Positions 54,295-64,000 of a stretch of DNA of 64,000 nucleotides are shown here, piece after piece. The stretch lies in the NCBI RefSeq assembly GCF_900090285.1, contig NZ_LT607754.1, positions 1-64,000 on the forward strand. The letters run 5' to 3'. The translations under genes and the position numbers were made by a program. This stretch comes from Micromonospora inositola. GTDB lineage: Bacteria > Actinomycetota > Actinomycetes > Mycobacteriales > Micromonosporaceae. Every line of letters starts with the position of its first letter. Position 1 is the first letter of the stretch. Below the pieces are notes generated by a model. That model did no database searches and was not told where the DNA came from. It saw only the letters and a list, made by a program, of their open reading frames with translations.

Positions 54295-55296
54295 TCAGAG
54301 CGCGGTCATCTCGCCGGTGTCGAGGACCTCCTCGCGCTCGGCCTCCGGCTCCCACAGATCCGGCTGCGCCGGCTCGGCCACGCCGATCCGCATCGCCTCG
54401 AGCTGGGCGGCGAAGGCCAGCCCGCCGAAGAGCGCGATCCCGGTGAGGTTGGCCCAGAGCAGCAGGGCCATCATCCCGGTCAGCGCGCCGTAGGTCTGCC
54501 CGAAGCCGCCGCTGAGCTTGACGTACGCGGCCAGCAGCAGGCTGGCCAGCCACCACAGCACGGTGGCGATGCCGGCGCCGAAGAGAAGCCAGGACAGGGC
54601 GGGCTGGTTGCGCCGGGGCGCGTGGCGGAAGAGCACCGCCACGGCGACCACGGTCAGCCCCAGGCTCAACGGCCAGCGGGCCACGTCCCAGGCGGCGTTG
54701 GCGAAGGCGCCCCAGTCGTAGTGCCGCTGCACCGAGTCGCCCATCGCCCGGCCGCCGACCAGGATCAGGAAGCCGGTCAGCGCCGGCACACCGGCCGTCA
54801 CCGCGAGGATCGCGGCGCGGACGTACTTGGCGAGCGCCGGGCGGTCCCGCTCGACGCCGTAGATCCGGTTGGCGCCCCGCTCGATCTGGGCCATGGTCGT
54901 GGTGAGCGCGACCAGGCCGGTCAGCAGACCGAGGGTCAGCGCCAGCTCACCGGCGCGTTCGGTGCGCTCGCCGTCGCCGAGCAGCTCCTGCACGACCGAC
55001 TCGCTCTGCCCGGGGGTGAGCGCGAGCACGGTGTCGGCGACCAGCTTGCCGCCCCTGTCGGCGCCCAGGTCGGTGATCAGGCCGGTGAGCGCGATCAGGA
55101 AGGGCACCACGGCCAGGCAGAGCTGGAGCGCGAACGCCCGGGAGTGGCTGAAGCCGTCGCCGTAGCGGAACCGGATGAAGGCGTCCCGCAGCAGGCACCA
55201 GCCGCCTTGGCGGCGCAGGGTGTGCCAGGCGTCGTCGGCCGACAGCTCCTCCTGCGCCATCAGCCGGGTCTCCGGCACGATCCGGGTGCTACTCAC
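54295..55296 (-). CDS. YihY/virulence factor BrkB family membrane protein
   Basis: A 333-residue, six-helix membrane protein of unclear role (once named ribonuclease BN, now considered a transporter-like family). The N-terminus DAFIRFRYGDGFSHSRAFAL leads into helices at about 60-80, 120-140, 165-185, 210-230, 240-260 and 270-290, with GFGQTYGALTGMMALLLWAN as the typical late motif. GTG 55296 follows GAGGAGG and lies inside the end of the lipid kinase gene (8-bp overlap), so the two are coupled. Confidence 0.88.
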   Translation of the reverse strand: MSSTRIVPETRLMAQEELSADDAWHTLRRQGGWCLLRDAFIRFRYGDGFSHSRAFALQLCLAVVPFLIALTGLITDLGADRGGKLVADTVLALTPGQSESVVQELLGDGERTERAGELALTLGLLTGLVALTTTMAQIERGANRIYGVERDRPALAKYVRAAILAVTAGVPALTGFLILVGGRAMGDSVQRHYDWGAFANAAWDVARWPLSLGLTVVAVAVLFRHAPRRNQPALSWLLFGAGIATVLWWLASLLLAAYVKLSGGFGQTYGALTGMMALLLWANLTGIALFGGLAFAAQLEAMRIGVAEPAQPDLWEPEAEREEVLDTGEMTAL

Positions 55297-56290
55297 GTCG
55301 GGCCTCCTCGACCAGCCGCTCACCGCGCTCGGCCGCCGCCTCGGCGTCCACCGACAGGTCGGGGTGCTGCGCGGGCCGCGGCACGCAGAGCCAGAGCGAC
55401 TCCGGCTTGATCTCGGCCTTGAGCGACCGGCCCGGCTCGATCAGGTCCCCGTCGAGCTGCCGGGGCTGGACCCGGTTGCTGGTGATCTCGACCTTCCGGC
55501 CCCGGAGGACCTCCATCCGGGGCACGCTGCCCCGGCGGCGCACCAGGGCCCAGCCCATCGCCAGCCAGTGGCCGAGCGTGCGGGGGGTGAGCACCGCGAC
55601 GTCGAGCCAGCCGTCGTCCGGCTCGGCGTCGGTGAGCAGCCGTACCCCGCCCTGGAGGCGGCCGACGTTGGCGACCAGCACCGACCGGGCCCGGCGGCGC
55701 AGCGGCGGCCGGTCGTCGATCCGGATGGAGACCCGCATCGGCCGGTCCCGCAGGTGCTTCGCCGCCCCCATGACGTACGCCGGCCAGCCGATCCGCGCCT
55801 TGGTGGTCTCGGAGGTGGAGTCGAGCATCTGGGCGTCGAAGCCCATCCCGGCCATCACGGCGAAGCACTGGTCGTCGACGACACCGACGTCCAGCCGGCG
55901 GCGCCCGCGTTCCACCGCGACCTCCAGGCCGACGGCCAGGTCGTTGGACAGGCCCAGGTTGGCGGCGAGCAGGTTGCCGGTGCCCTGGGGCAGCACGGCG
56001 AGCGCGACGTCGGTGCCGGCCAGCGCGGTGACGCAGGCCATCACCGTGCCGTCGCCGCCACAGGCGAAGACGACTTCGGCGCCGGCCTGCACGGCCTGCT
56101 GGGTCTGGCCCCGGCCCGGGTCCTCGACCGTGGTCTCGTGCCAGGTCGGCGCCGGCCAGCCGGCCGCGGTGAGGGCACCGTCCACGATCCGGCGGAACTC
56201 GTCCAGATCGGCCACCTTGACCGGGTTGACCACCACGGCCGAGCGCGGCCCGGTGTCACCTGCAGTCGGCTTGTGCTGTCCGCTCTCCAC
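55289..56290 (-). CDS. diacylglycerol kinase-type lipid kinase (YegS/LCB5 family)
   Basis: A cytosolic lipid kinase of 333 residues. It has VVVNPVKVADLDEFRRIV, the nucleotide motif FACGGDGTVMACVTAL, LPQGTGNLLAANLGLSND, FAVMAGMGFDAQML and the late QLDGDLIEPGRSL. It would phosphorylate diacylglycerol or a related lipid; with the PAP2 and BrkB genes downstream it forms a membrane-lipid phosphate group (inference). GTG 56290 is preferred over 56335 because family members start near this point; neither has a strong ribosome site. Confidence 0.88.
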   Translation of the reverse strand: MESGQHKPTAGDTGPRSAVVVNPVKVADLDEFRRIVDGALTAAGWPAPTWHETTVEDPGRGQTQQAVQAGAEVVFACGGDGTVMACVTALAGTDVALAVLPQGTGNLLAANLGLSNDLAVGLEVAVERGRRRLDVGVVDDQCFAVMAGMGFDAQMLDSTSETTKARIGWPAYVMGAAKHLRDRPMRVSIRIDDRPPLRRRARSVLVANVGRLQGGVRLLTDAEPDDGWLDVAVLTPRTLGHWLAMGWALVRRRGSVPRMEVLRGRKVEITSNRVQPRQLDGDLIEPGRSLKAEIKPESLWLCVPRPAQHPDLSVDAEAAAERGERLVEEARRE

Positions 56291-56487
56291 GGCGCCAGTG
56301 TGCAGCAACTCCGGTCGGGCGGCGACTCGGCGCACGGTGATGATGCGCGCACGGCGGAAAGGTTTCAGAATCGGTCACCGGGACCGCTCGCAGTGCGTAC
56401 GGGCTCCGGGGTGACGGTCGAAAGCGGTCGCGGGACCGTCGGGGACGACCAGCGCCTCAGCCTCGTCCAACCGGTCCCAGGCGAGAA

Positions 56488-57066
56488 TCAGGCCGCCGTC
56501 CGCAGCGCCGTCTCCACCCGCCGACGCAGGTCGTCGAGGTCGACGCCGGCCTCGGCGAGGACGAGCGCGGCCAGCCCGTTCCCCTCGCGGAGCAGGCCGA
56601 GCAGGATGTGCTCGGTGCCGATGTGATGGTGCCGCAGCCGGATCGCCTCCCGCAGCGCCAGCTCCAGCACCTTCTTCGACCGCGGGGAGAACGGGCCACC
56701 GACGTACCGCCGGCGGCCCCAGCGGCGACGCGGGGCGGGCACCGCCTCGCGCAGCGCGTCAGGGCCGAAGGACTCCTCGATCCGGGCCACGATGGCGGCC
56801 AGGTCGATGCCGATCTCCCGCAGCGCGGCCGCGTCGGCGTCGCCGAGCCCGACGCCACCGTGCGCCACGTGCCGCGCGACGGCGGCCCGCAGGTCGTCGG
56901 CGGGGACGCCGAGGTCGGTGAGGACGCGCACGGCCAGGTTCCCGTCGTCGGCGAGGACGCCGAGCAGCAGGTGCTCGGTGCCGACGGGGCGCTGCCCCTC
57001 GGCCCGGGCCTCGTCCACCGCGCGACGGACGACGTCGCGGGCGCGGTCGGTGAACCGTTCGAACAT
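56488..57066 (-). CDS. stand-alone Clp N-domain protein (two Clp-N repeats)
   Basis: 192 residues with no ATPase. Two Clp-N repeats each carry the ClpC-like motif: RARDVVRRAVDEARAEGQRP + VGTEHLLLGVLADDGNLAV, and SKKVLELALREAIRLRHHHI + GTEHILLGLLREGNGLAALV. In ClpC this domain binds substrates and adaptors, so a free copy may act as an adaptor or decoy for the Clp protease (inference). Its ATG overlaps the stop of the HTH gene (TGATG), making an operon whose promoter lies at 57303-57350. Confidence 0.9.
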   Translation of the reverse strand: MFERFTDRARDVVRRAVDEARAEGQRPVGTEHLLLGVLADDGNLAVRVLTDLGVPADDLRAAVARHVAHGGVGLGDADAAALREIGIDLAAIVARIEESFGPDALREAVPAPRRRWGRRRYVGGPFSPRSKKVLELALREAIRLRHHHIGTEHILLGLLREGNGLAALVLAEAGVDLDDLRRRVETALRTAA

Positions 57067-57302
57067 CACGCCTCCCAGCTGCCTCGGACCGCCGGTCGCC
57101 CGGCGTGCTTCTTGTGGACCGCCTGCCGGCTGACCTCGAGCGCGTCGGCGATCTCCTGCCAGGACCAGCCCTGTCGACGGGCGTTGTCCACCTGGACCAC
57201 CTCCAGCCGTTCGAGCAGCCGGCGCAGGGCGAGCACGGCGCGGAGCCCGACCTTCGGGTCGGTGCTGCCCGCGGCCGCCGCGAGTTCCGTTGCCTGACTC
57301 AT
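57066..57302 (-). CDS. HTH regulator co-transcribed with the Clp N-domain gene (78 aa)
   Basis: A small DNA-binding protein. Residues 20-37 form a helix, and RRQGWSWQEIADALEVSRQA plus VHKKHAGRP is a clear helix-turn-helix. ATG 57302 lies six bases after a -10 hexamer, so the mRNA should be leaderless; accordingly no ribosome site exists. Two palindromes covering the -35 and -10 regions make autorepression likely. Confidence 0.88.
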   Translation of the reverse strand: MSQATELAAAAGSTDPKVGLRAVLALRRLLERLEVVQVDNARRQGWSWQEIADALEVSRQAVHKKHAGRPAVRGSWEA

Positions 57303-57350
57303 GGTGTCAACTTACGTTGACGCACTGGTTCTGTCAACCCTGATTGACAG
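57303..57350 (-). promoter_or_regulatory. leaderless promoter with two palindromic operators
   Basis: On the minus strand TTGACA (57337-57332) and TAAGTT (57314-57309) are 17 bp apart, and the ATG begins 6 bp after the -10, at the expected transcription start. GTCAAC-TTAC-GTTGAC (57306-57321) covers the -10; CTGTCAA-CCCTGA-TTGACAG (57331-57350) covers the -35. Confidence 0.75.
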
Positions 57351-57456
57351 GGTTTCCCCGCGCTGAGCGATCCCGCCCCGGGTGGGCACGGCCCCGACTA
57401 CCGTGGGTGAGGAGAGCGTGGTCGTGCCCTACCCGGCGCCGGGGAGGTGAGGCGGG

Positions 57457-58287
57457 ATGGCCGCACCCACCCATGGGGCCGTCGTGGTCGGCGTCGGGTC
57501 GTCGGACGAGGACCTCCAGGTGGTTCGGGAGGCCGCCGGCGAGGCCGCCACCCACGGCCGCCCGCTGCACCTGCTGCACGCCTTCAACTGGGCCGCTGCG
57601 CTGAAGGCGCCGTCGGTGGCCGAGTCACGCGCCGCGGCGGAGGACCTGCTCGAACGGGCCGGCCAGGTCGTCGGCGAGGTCGAGCCGGCGGTCCCGGTGA
57701 GCGGCGAGATCGTCGAGGGCCGCCCGGTGGAGGCCCTGATCCGCGCCTCGGAATCGGCGTTCATGGTGGCGCTCGGTGACGGCGGGATGGCCGATTGCCC
57801 GGACTGCGTACCGGCCGACGCACCGGCCGTGCAACTCGCCGCCCGGGCCGGCTGCCCGGTGCTCGTCGGCCGCGCCGAACCGGCGCCGAAGGGACCGGTG
57901 CTGATCGGAGTGGACGGCTCGCCGAGCTCCCAGGCCGCCCTCGATTTCGCCTTCGACACCGCCGAGCGCCGCGCGGCCCGACTGCTCGCCGTACGGGTGG
58001 TCGAGCCCGGCCGGCCGGACGACGGAGACGACGTGCTCGCCGCGACCGTGGCCCGGCACGCCGAGCGGTACCCGTCCGTGGCCGCGGAGTGCCACACCGT
58101 CCGCGGCGACCCCGGCACCGTCCTGGTCGAACAGTCCCGGTCCGCGCAGTTGGCGCTGGTCGGCGCGCGCGGCGACGAACCGTGGCGGGGCATGCTCGGC
58201 GCGGTCAGCCAGACCCTGCTCTACCACGCGCCGGCCCCGGTGATCGTCGTCCGTGGACTGGAGCCCGCGCCGCCGGTCGGGACATGA
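57457..58287 (+). CDS. universal stress protein with two Usp domains
   Basis: A 276-residue protein with tandem Usp folds (1-142 and 145-276). The second has VLIGVDGSPSSQAALDFAFD and the ATP-loop-like GARGDEPWRGMLGAVSQTLL ending APVIVVRG. The first domain lacks a clear G-x2-G-x9-G-S/T loop (DGGMADCPDC instead), so only domain 2 may bind ATP. Tandem Usp proteins are DosR-regulon members in mycobacteria (family knowledge). GGGGAGG precedes ATG 57457. Phosphoketolase follows 127 bp downstream. Confidence 0.9.
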   Translation: MAAPTHGAVVVGVGSSDEDLQVVREAAGEAATHGRPLHLLHAFNWAAALKAPSVAESRAAAEDLLERAGQVVGEVEPAVPVSGEIVEGRPVEALIRASESAFMVALGDGGMADCPDCVPADAPAVQLAARAGCPVLVGRAEPAPKGPVLIGVDGSPSSQAALDFAFDTAERRAARLLAVRVVEPGRPDDGDDVLAATVARHAERYPSVAAECHTVRGDPGTVLVEQSRSAQLALVGARGDEPWRGMLGAVSQTLLYHAPAPVIVVRGLEPAPPVGT

Positions 58288-58301
58288 CGCCCTCCGGTCC
58301 C

Positions 58302-58315
58302 GGGACCAACGACCC
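58302..58315. promoter_or_regulatory. DosR-box-like motif upstream of phosphoketolase
   Basis: GGGAC-CAAC-GACCC fits the GGGNC-N4-GNCCC core of DosR/DevR boxes and sits 99 bp before the phosphoketolase start. Confidence 0.45.
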
Positions 58316-58414
58316 TGATCGCACACCCGGCCCGGGGGCGAAGCTGGACGGGCCCGGGGCGGATCCCCGCCTTCGGGTGGCACAAGACCCCGAGCCGCGA
58401 GAGGCTAACGCAGC

Positions 58415-60817
58415 ATGGACACCGCTCTCGACCTGCACAGCCCACTGACCGAAGACGAGCTGCGCCGGCTTGACGCCTACTGGCGAGCGGCGAACTACCT
58501 GACCGTCGGGCAGATCTACCTGCTCGACAACCCGCTGCTCCGCGAGCCGCTGAAGCCCGAACACGTCAAGCCGCGACTGCTCGGCCACTGGGGCACCAGC
58601 CCGGGCCTCAACCTGCTCTACGCGCACCTCAACCGGGTCATCGTCGACCGGGACCTGTCCGCCATGTTCGTCACCGGGCCGGGCCACGGCGGGCCCGCCG
58701 TGGTGGCCAACACCTGGCTGGAGGGCACCTACAGCGAGCTGTACCACTCGGTCAGCCGGGACGAGGTGGGCATGCAGCGGCTGTTCCGCCAGTTCTCCTT
58801 CCCCGGCGGCATCCCCAGCCACGTGGCGCCGGAGGTGCCGGGTTCGATCCACGAGGGCGGCGAGCTCGGGTACGCGCTCAGCCACGCGTACGGCGCCGCG
58901 TTCGACAACCCGGACCTGCTGGTCGCCTGCGTGATCGGCGACGGCGAGGCGGAGACCGGCCCGCTCGCCGGCAGCTGGCTCTCCAACGTCTTCCTCAACC
59001 CGGCCCGCGACGGCGCGGTGCTGCCCATCCTGCACCTCAACGGCTACAAGATCGCCAGCCCGACGGTGCTGGAACGGATCCCGACCGACGACCTCCTCGG
59101 TCTGATGCGCGGCTACGGCTACCAGCCGTACGTCGTCTCCGGCGACGACGCCAGCGAGGTGCACCAGAGCCTCGCCGCCACCCTCGACCGGGCGGTCGAC
59201 GAGATCACCGAGATCCAGCGCCGGGCCCGCTCCGGCGGCGATGCCACGCGCCCCCGCTGGCCGATGATCATCCTCCATACGCCGAAGGGCTGGACCGGCC
59301 CGCGGGAGGTCCACGGCAAGCAGGTCGAGGGGACCTTCCGCGCCCACCAGGTGCCCATCGACGGGGTGCGGAAGGATCCGGAGGCCCTGGCCGAGCTGGA
59401 GCGCTGGCTGCGCAGCTACCGGCCGGAGGAGCTCTTCGACGCCACCGGCGCCCCGGTCGCCGAGCTGACCTCGCTGCCTCCGAGGGGGAACCGGCGGATG
59501 AGCGCCAACCCGGTCACCAACGGCGGCCAGGTGCTGCGCGACCTGGACCTGCCGGACTTCCGCGCCTACGCGGTCGACGTCAAGCAGCCGGGCGAGCCCA
59601 TGGTCGGCTCCACCGGCGTGCTTGGCCAATGGGTCCGCGACGTGATCACCGCCAACCCGCAGAACTTCCGCCTGTTCGGCCCCGACGAGGTCGCCTCCAA
59701 CCGGCTGGGCGCCGCCTTCGAGGTCACCGACCGGGCGTTCGTCGGCAACACGATCCCCGGCGACGACCACCTCTCCCCGGACGGCCGGGTGATGGAGGTG
59801 CTCTCCGAGCACCTCTGCCAGGGCTGGCTGGAGGGCTACCTGCTGACCGGCCGGCACGGCATCTTCACCAGCTACGAGGCGTTCATCCACATCGTCGACT
59901 CGATGGTCAACCAGCACGCCAAGTGGCTGAAGGTGACCCGCGGCATCCAGTGGCGGCAGCCGCTGGCCTCGCTCAACTACCTGCTCTCCAGCCACGTGTG
60001 GCAGCAGGACCACAACGGCTTCTCGCACCAGGACCCGGGCTTCATCGACCACGTGGTCAACAAGAAGGCCGAGGTGGTCCGGGTCTACCTCCCGCCGGAC
60101 ACCAACACCCTGCTCTCCACCATGGACCACTGCCTGCGCAGCCTGCACTACATCAACGTCGTGGTGGCCGGCAAGCAGCCGGCGCCGAACTGGCTGAGCA
60201 TGGACGAGGCCATCCAGCACGCCAGGCGGGGCCTGGGCATCTGGGACTGGGCCAGCACCGACCAGGGCACCGAGCCGGACGTGGTGCTCGCCTGCGCCGG
60301 CGATGTGCCGACACTGGAGACCCTCGCCGCGGCCGACCTGCTCCGCCAGCACCTGCCCCAGCTGAAGGTGCGGGTGGTCAACGTGGTCGACCTGATGCGC
60401 CTCCAGCCGCCCTCGGAGCACCCGCACGGCCTGCCGGACAGCGAGTTCGACACCATCTTCACCCGCGACCGGCAGATCATCTTCGCGTACCACGGCTATC
60501 CGTGGCTGATCCACCGGCTCACCTACCGCCGGACCAACCACGACAACCTGCACGTGCGCGGCTACAAGGAGGAGGGCACCACCACCACGCCGTTCGACAT
60601 GGTGATGCTCAACGACCTGGACCGCTTCCACCTCGTCATCGACGTCATCGACCGGGTGCCCGGGCTCGCCTCGCGCGCCGCCCACCTTCGTCAGGACATG
60701 GTCGACGCCCGGCAGGCCTGCCGCGACTACACCCGGCGGTACGGCGAGGACGACCCCCGGGTCGCCGAGTGGCGCTGGATCCGCGAGACCGAACCCGGCC
60801 TGCGGAGCGGTCAGTGA
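58415..60817 (+). CDS. xfp: phosphoketolase (Xfp family)
   Basis: A TPP enzyme of 800 residues splitting xylulose-5-phosphate and/or fructose-6-phosphate with phosphate to acetyl phosphate plus a triose or tetrose phosphate. Motifs: [58 protein letters not shown], the TPP/Mg site [16 protein letters not shown], and [14 protein letters not shown]. Length and motifs are complete, so it should be active. It lies between two universal stress genes, consistent with a low-oxygen or energy-saving role. No acetate kinase gene is in the window. Confidence 0.95.
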   Translation: MDTALDLHSPLTEDELRRLDAYWRAANYLTVGQIYLLDNPLLREPLKPEHVKPRLLGHWGTSPGLNLLYAHLNRVIVDRDLSAMFVTGPGHGGPAVVANTWLEGTYSELYHSVSRDEVGMQRLFRQFSFPGGIPSHVAPEVPGSIHEGGELGYALSHAYGAAFDNPDLLVACVIGDGEAETGPLAGSWLSNVFLNPARDGAVLPILHLNGYKIASPTVLERIPTDDLLGLMRGYGYQPYVVSGDDASEVHQSLAATLDRAVDEITEIQRRARSGGDATRPRWPMIILHTPKGWTGPREVHGKQVEGTFRAHQVPIDGVRKDPEALAELERWLRSYRPEELFDATGAPVAELTSLPPRGNRRMSANPVTNGGQVLRDLDLPDFRAYAVDVKQPGEPMVGSTGVLGQWVRDVITANPQNFRLFGPDEVASNRLGAAFEVTDRAFVGNTIPGDDHLSPDGRVMEVLSEHLCQGWLEGYLLTGRHGIFTSYEAFIHIVDSMVNQHAKWLKVTRGIQWRQPLASLNYLLSSHVWQQDHNGFSHQDPGFIDHVVNKKAEVVRVYLPPDTNTLLSTMDHCLRSLHYINVVVAGKQPAPNWLSMDEAIQHARRGLGIWDWASTDQGTEPDVVLACAGDVPTLETLAAADLLRQHLPQLKVRVVNVVDLMRLQPPSEHPHGLPDSEFDTIFTRDRQIIFAYHGYPWLIHRLTYRRTNHDNLHVRGYKEEGTTTTPFDMVMLNDLDRFHLVIDVIDRVPGLASRAAHLRQDMVDARQACRDYTRRYGEDDPRVAEWRWIRETEPGLRSGQ

Positions 60818-60848
60818 GCGGGCTCAGCGGCGAGCGGAGGTCGGTCCG

Positions 60849-61715
60849 GTGAGCGGCGACGAGATACTGGTCGGCTACGACGGCTCCGCGGACGCCACGG
60901 TCGCCCTGAACTGGGCCCTGGACGAGGCGGGGCGCTCGGGCCGGCCGGTCCGCCTGGCGTACGTCTTCGAATGGCTGACGGTGGCCGGTTGGATCGGTCC
61001 CGGGCTGGCGCCCGGCGCCTGGCCGGACGAGCACGCCCGGCGGCAGGTCGAGGAGTTGGTCCGCAAGGCGGCGGCGGACGCCGCCGCCGAGCGGCCCGGG
61101 CACGCCGTGCACGGCGAGGTCTTCGACGGCCCGCCCGCCCTGGTGTTGCATGAACGCTCCACCGAGGCCGGGATGCTGGTCCTCGGCAGCCGCGGGCACG
61201 GCGGATTCGGCGGCCTGCTGGCCGGCTCCACCGCGGTGTCCGTCACCGCCCACGCGCACTGTCCGGTGGTGGTGGTCCGGGACGGCCAGGCCGCCACCTC
61301 CGGACCGGTGGTGGTCGGCGTGGACGGCTCGGAGTCGTCGCTGCTGGCGCTCGGCTTCGCGGTCGAGCGGGCGGAGCAGCGGGACGTGCCGGTGCGGGTG
61401 ATCCGGGCGTGGGAGCCGCCCGGCGAGCGGCGGGTGCCGCCGGGCCTCGACCCGGAGGAGGCGACCGCCACCGAACGGGCGGCGGCCGAGGACGAGCTGG
61501 CCCGGTGGCGGGAGACCTTCCCGGACGTCGAGGTCGACCTGCGGGTGTCGCCGGGCAACCCGGCCGCCCTGCTGGTCGACGCGAGCCGCGAGGCGCAGCT
61601 CGTGGTGGTGGGCAGCCGCGGTCGGGGCGGGCTGCGCGGGATGCTGCTCGGCTCGGTGAGCCAGCAGCTGCTCCACCACGCGCACTGCCCGGTCGCGGTG
61701 GTCCGCGAACGCTGA
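60849..61715 (+). CDS. universal stress protein with two Usp domains (second copy)
   Basis: 288 residues from GTG 60849, behind GGAGGT. Both domains are complete: ILVGYDGSADATVALNWALD with GSRGHGGFGGLLAGSTAVSV, and VVGVDGSESSLLALGFAVER with GSRGRGGLRGMLLGSVSQQL. The G-x2-G-x9-G-S loops predict ATP binding. It follows phosphoketolase by 31 bp and is probably in the same transcript. Confidence 0.93.
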   Translation: MSGDEILVGYDGSADATVALNWALDEAGRSGRPVRLAYVFEWLTVAGWIGPGLAPGAWPDEHARRQVEELVRKAAADAAAERPGHAVHGEVFDGPPALVLHERSTEAGMLVLGSRGHGGFGGLLAGSTAVSVTAHAHCPVVVVRDGQAATSGPVVVGVDGSESSLLALGFAVERAEQRDVPVRVIRAWEPPGERRVPPGLDPEEATATERAAAEDELARWRETFPDVEVDLRVSPGNPAALLVDASREAQLVVVGSRGRGGLRGMLLGSVSQQLLHHAHCPVAVVRER

Positions 61716-61860
61716 CCCGGACCAGCGACCGCACTGCCGCCGGTGCCTCGCCGTCAGGGAACGCCGGTTGCACCGGGACGCACTCGCCCGGTTCGGCTCC
61801 CACCTGGCGGATCGTCTCAACGACCGGCCCGGCCGGGACGGGCGACGCGGGTCTTGCGGC

Positions 61861-61874
61861 GGGTCGAAGGGCCC
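61861..61874. promoter_or_regulatory. DosR-box-like motif upstream of the acg gene
   Basis: GGGTC-GAAG-GGCCC matches the same GGGNC-N4-GNCCC pattern, 125 bp before ATG 61999. Confidence 0.4.
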
Positions 61875-61998
61875 GGTGGCGGGGGCCTGCGTACCCGTGC
61901 GACCGGTCGCCCGACGCCCGAGGATGAAGAGGCAACCCCGCCCCGCCCCCGGCCCGACAGGGTCGGGCACGAGGGGAAGAAACGGAAAGGTCGTGACG

Positions 61999-63009
61999 AT
62001 GAGCCACGAGACGCCGGCTACGGACCGCCCGCTGACCACCGCCCTCGCGGAGGCCGCCGGAACGGCGAGCCACGCGCCCTCGGTGCACAACACCCAGCCG
62101 TGGCGCTGGACCGTCCTTCCCGACTCGCTGGAGCTGCGGATGGCCCGGGACCGCCAGCTCGCCGCCACCGACCCGGAGGGCCGGCTGCTGGCGATCAGCT
62201 GCGGCACCGCGCTGCACCACGCCCGGGTGGCGCTCGCCGCCGAGGGCTGGACGCCGGTGGTGGAGCGGCTCCCCGACCCCGCCCAGCCGGACCTGCTGGC
62301 CCGGTTGACCGGGTTCCGGCACACCGGGGCGGACCCGGAAGCGATGCACCTGGTGCAGTGCATGCAGGTCCGGCACACCGACCGTCGACCGGTCAGCGAG
62401 GAGCCGGTGCCGACGGCGGCCCTCGGCGAGATCGACCGGGCGGCCACCCAGGAAGGCGTGAACCTGCAACTGCTCGACGACGACCAGAAGCTCCAGCTGG
62501 CCACCGCGGCGCAGCACGCCGCCGAGGTCGAGGCGGAGGACCCGCAGCTGCGCGAGGAGCTGGCGTACTGGACCAGCCGGGCCGGCACCGGCACCGGACT
62601 GCCGCCCGAGGTGCTGCCCGAGCAGGCGCCGCAGACCACCGTCCCGGCCCGCGACTTCGGGCGCCCCGGCAGCCTGCCGGTCAGCCCGGGGCACGACCGG
62701 GCCGCCGCCTACGGGATCCTCTGGGGTACCGAGGACGAGCCGGACAGCTGGCTGCGGGCCGGCGAAGGGCTCTCCGCCGCCTGGCTGACCGCCACCCGGC
62801 TCGGGGTATCGCTGGTCCCGCTCAGCGGAGTGGTCGAGGTCGAGGGCACCCGGCAGGTACTGCGCCAGCTGCTGTCCGGACTCGGCTTCCCGTACCTCGC
62901 GCTGCGGCTGGGGATCGCGGACCCGACGCACGCCGGGCCGCCGCACACCCCGCGGCTCGACGCCGCGCAGACCGTCGACACCTCGGCGGTACGCGACCAG
63001 CTGTCGTAA
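61999..63009 (+). CDS. acg: Acg-family FMN-binding nitroreductase-like protein
   Basis: A 336-residue protein of the Acg branch of the nitroreductase fold, with fused half-domains. It has ASHAPSVHNTQPWRWTVLPD, SCGTALHHARVALAAEGW, QCMQVRHTDRRPVSEEPVP, and the end LLSGLGFPYLALRLGIADPT. In Mycobacterium tuberculosis acg (Rv2032) is strongly induced by DosR in hypoxia; the proteins may store or sequester FMN (family knowledge). ATG 61999 is chosen, eight bases after GAAAGG; GTG 61993 is an alternative. The DevS-like kinase gene follows. Confidence 0.9.
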   Translation: MSHETPATDRPLTTALAEAAGTASHAPSVHNTQPWRWTVLPDSLELRMARDRQLAATDPEGRLLAISCGTALHHARVALAAEGWTPVVERLPDPAQPDLLARLTGFRHTGADPEAMHLVQCMQVRHTDRRPVSEEPVPTAALGEIDRAATQEGVNLQLLDDDQKLQLATAAQHAAEVEAEDPQLREELAYWTSRAGTGTGLPPEVLPEQAPQTTVPARDFGRPGSLPVSPGHDRAAAYGILWGTEDEPDSWLRAGEGLSAAWLTATRLGVSLVPLSGVVEVEGTRQVLRQLLSGLGFPYLALRLGIADPTHAGPPHTPRLDAAQTVDTSAVRDQLS

Positions 63010-63043
63010 CGGGCCCTCGTCCCGCACCGGCACCGGGCGATAA

Positions 63044-64000
<957 letters not shown>

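Overview
The window is high-GC actinobacterial DNA, most likely from Micromonospora or a close relative in Micromonosporaceae. The evidence is a strong G/C bias at third codon positions, an SsgB-type sporulation/division protein, a Spo0M protein, an F420-dependent oxidoreductase, an Acg nitroreductase and the start of a DevS/DosS-like kinase. It splits into an accessory left part (about 1-17,155) and a chromosomal right part (17,206 to the end).

Left part. From 1 to about 5.9 kb nearly every recognisable gene is broken by single-base frameshifts: a membrane-anchored protein, a secreted HNH nuclease, a whole bacterial NACHT ATPase gene and a small unknown gene. Next come a long conserved hypothetical gene with a frameshifted 5' end, an orphan cis-prenyltransferase, an overlapping pair of unknown genes (140 aa, and a 212 aa Cys-rich protein) and an intact 947-aa NACHT ATPase resembling bacterial NLR-like antiphage proteins. 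At 13.2-17.1 kb lies the replication/integration module of a pSAM2-like integrative element (AICE): a promoter with an internal palindrome, repeats, a RepSA-type replication initiator, an excisionase and a tyrosine integrase, ending 76 bp from the 3' end of tRNA-Val(CAC). No transfer gene (TraSA/FtsK) was found, and no second att copy was seen.

Right part, in order. SsgB-like protein; SDR with AraC and Rrf2 regulators; a two-helix K+ channel; a TcmP-like protein; a VOC/MarR divergent pair with a clear operator; a TPR-FN3 protein; a two-component system divergent from a secreted LolA-like protein; a GH15 enzyme; HelD; a secreted protein with two GDPD domains; Spo0M. A galactoside-use block follows (DeoR regulator, GH42 beta-galactosidase, then divergently a lipoprotein, two permeases and a GH36 alpha-galactosidase; no ATPase). 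Then come a DGPF/ECF42 sigma pair, an F420 enzyme, small membrane proteins and a protein with a Trp-Pro 43-residue super-repeat. A minus-strand membrane/lipid group follows (EEP phosphatase, double PAP2, YihY/BrkB, lipid kinase), then an HTH/Clp-N operon with a leaderless promoter overlapped by palindromes.

The right edge (57.4-64 kb) looks like a DosR-type hypoxia/dormancy block: two universal stress proteins, phosphoketolase, Acg nitroreductase and a DevS-like GAF kinase running off the window. Motifs resembling DosR boxes lie upstream of phosphoketolase and acg. A 33-bp intergenic motif occurs three times (20,900; 38,151; 38,304).
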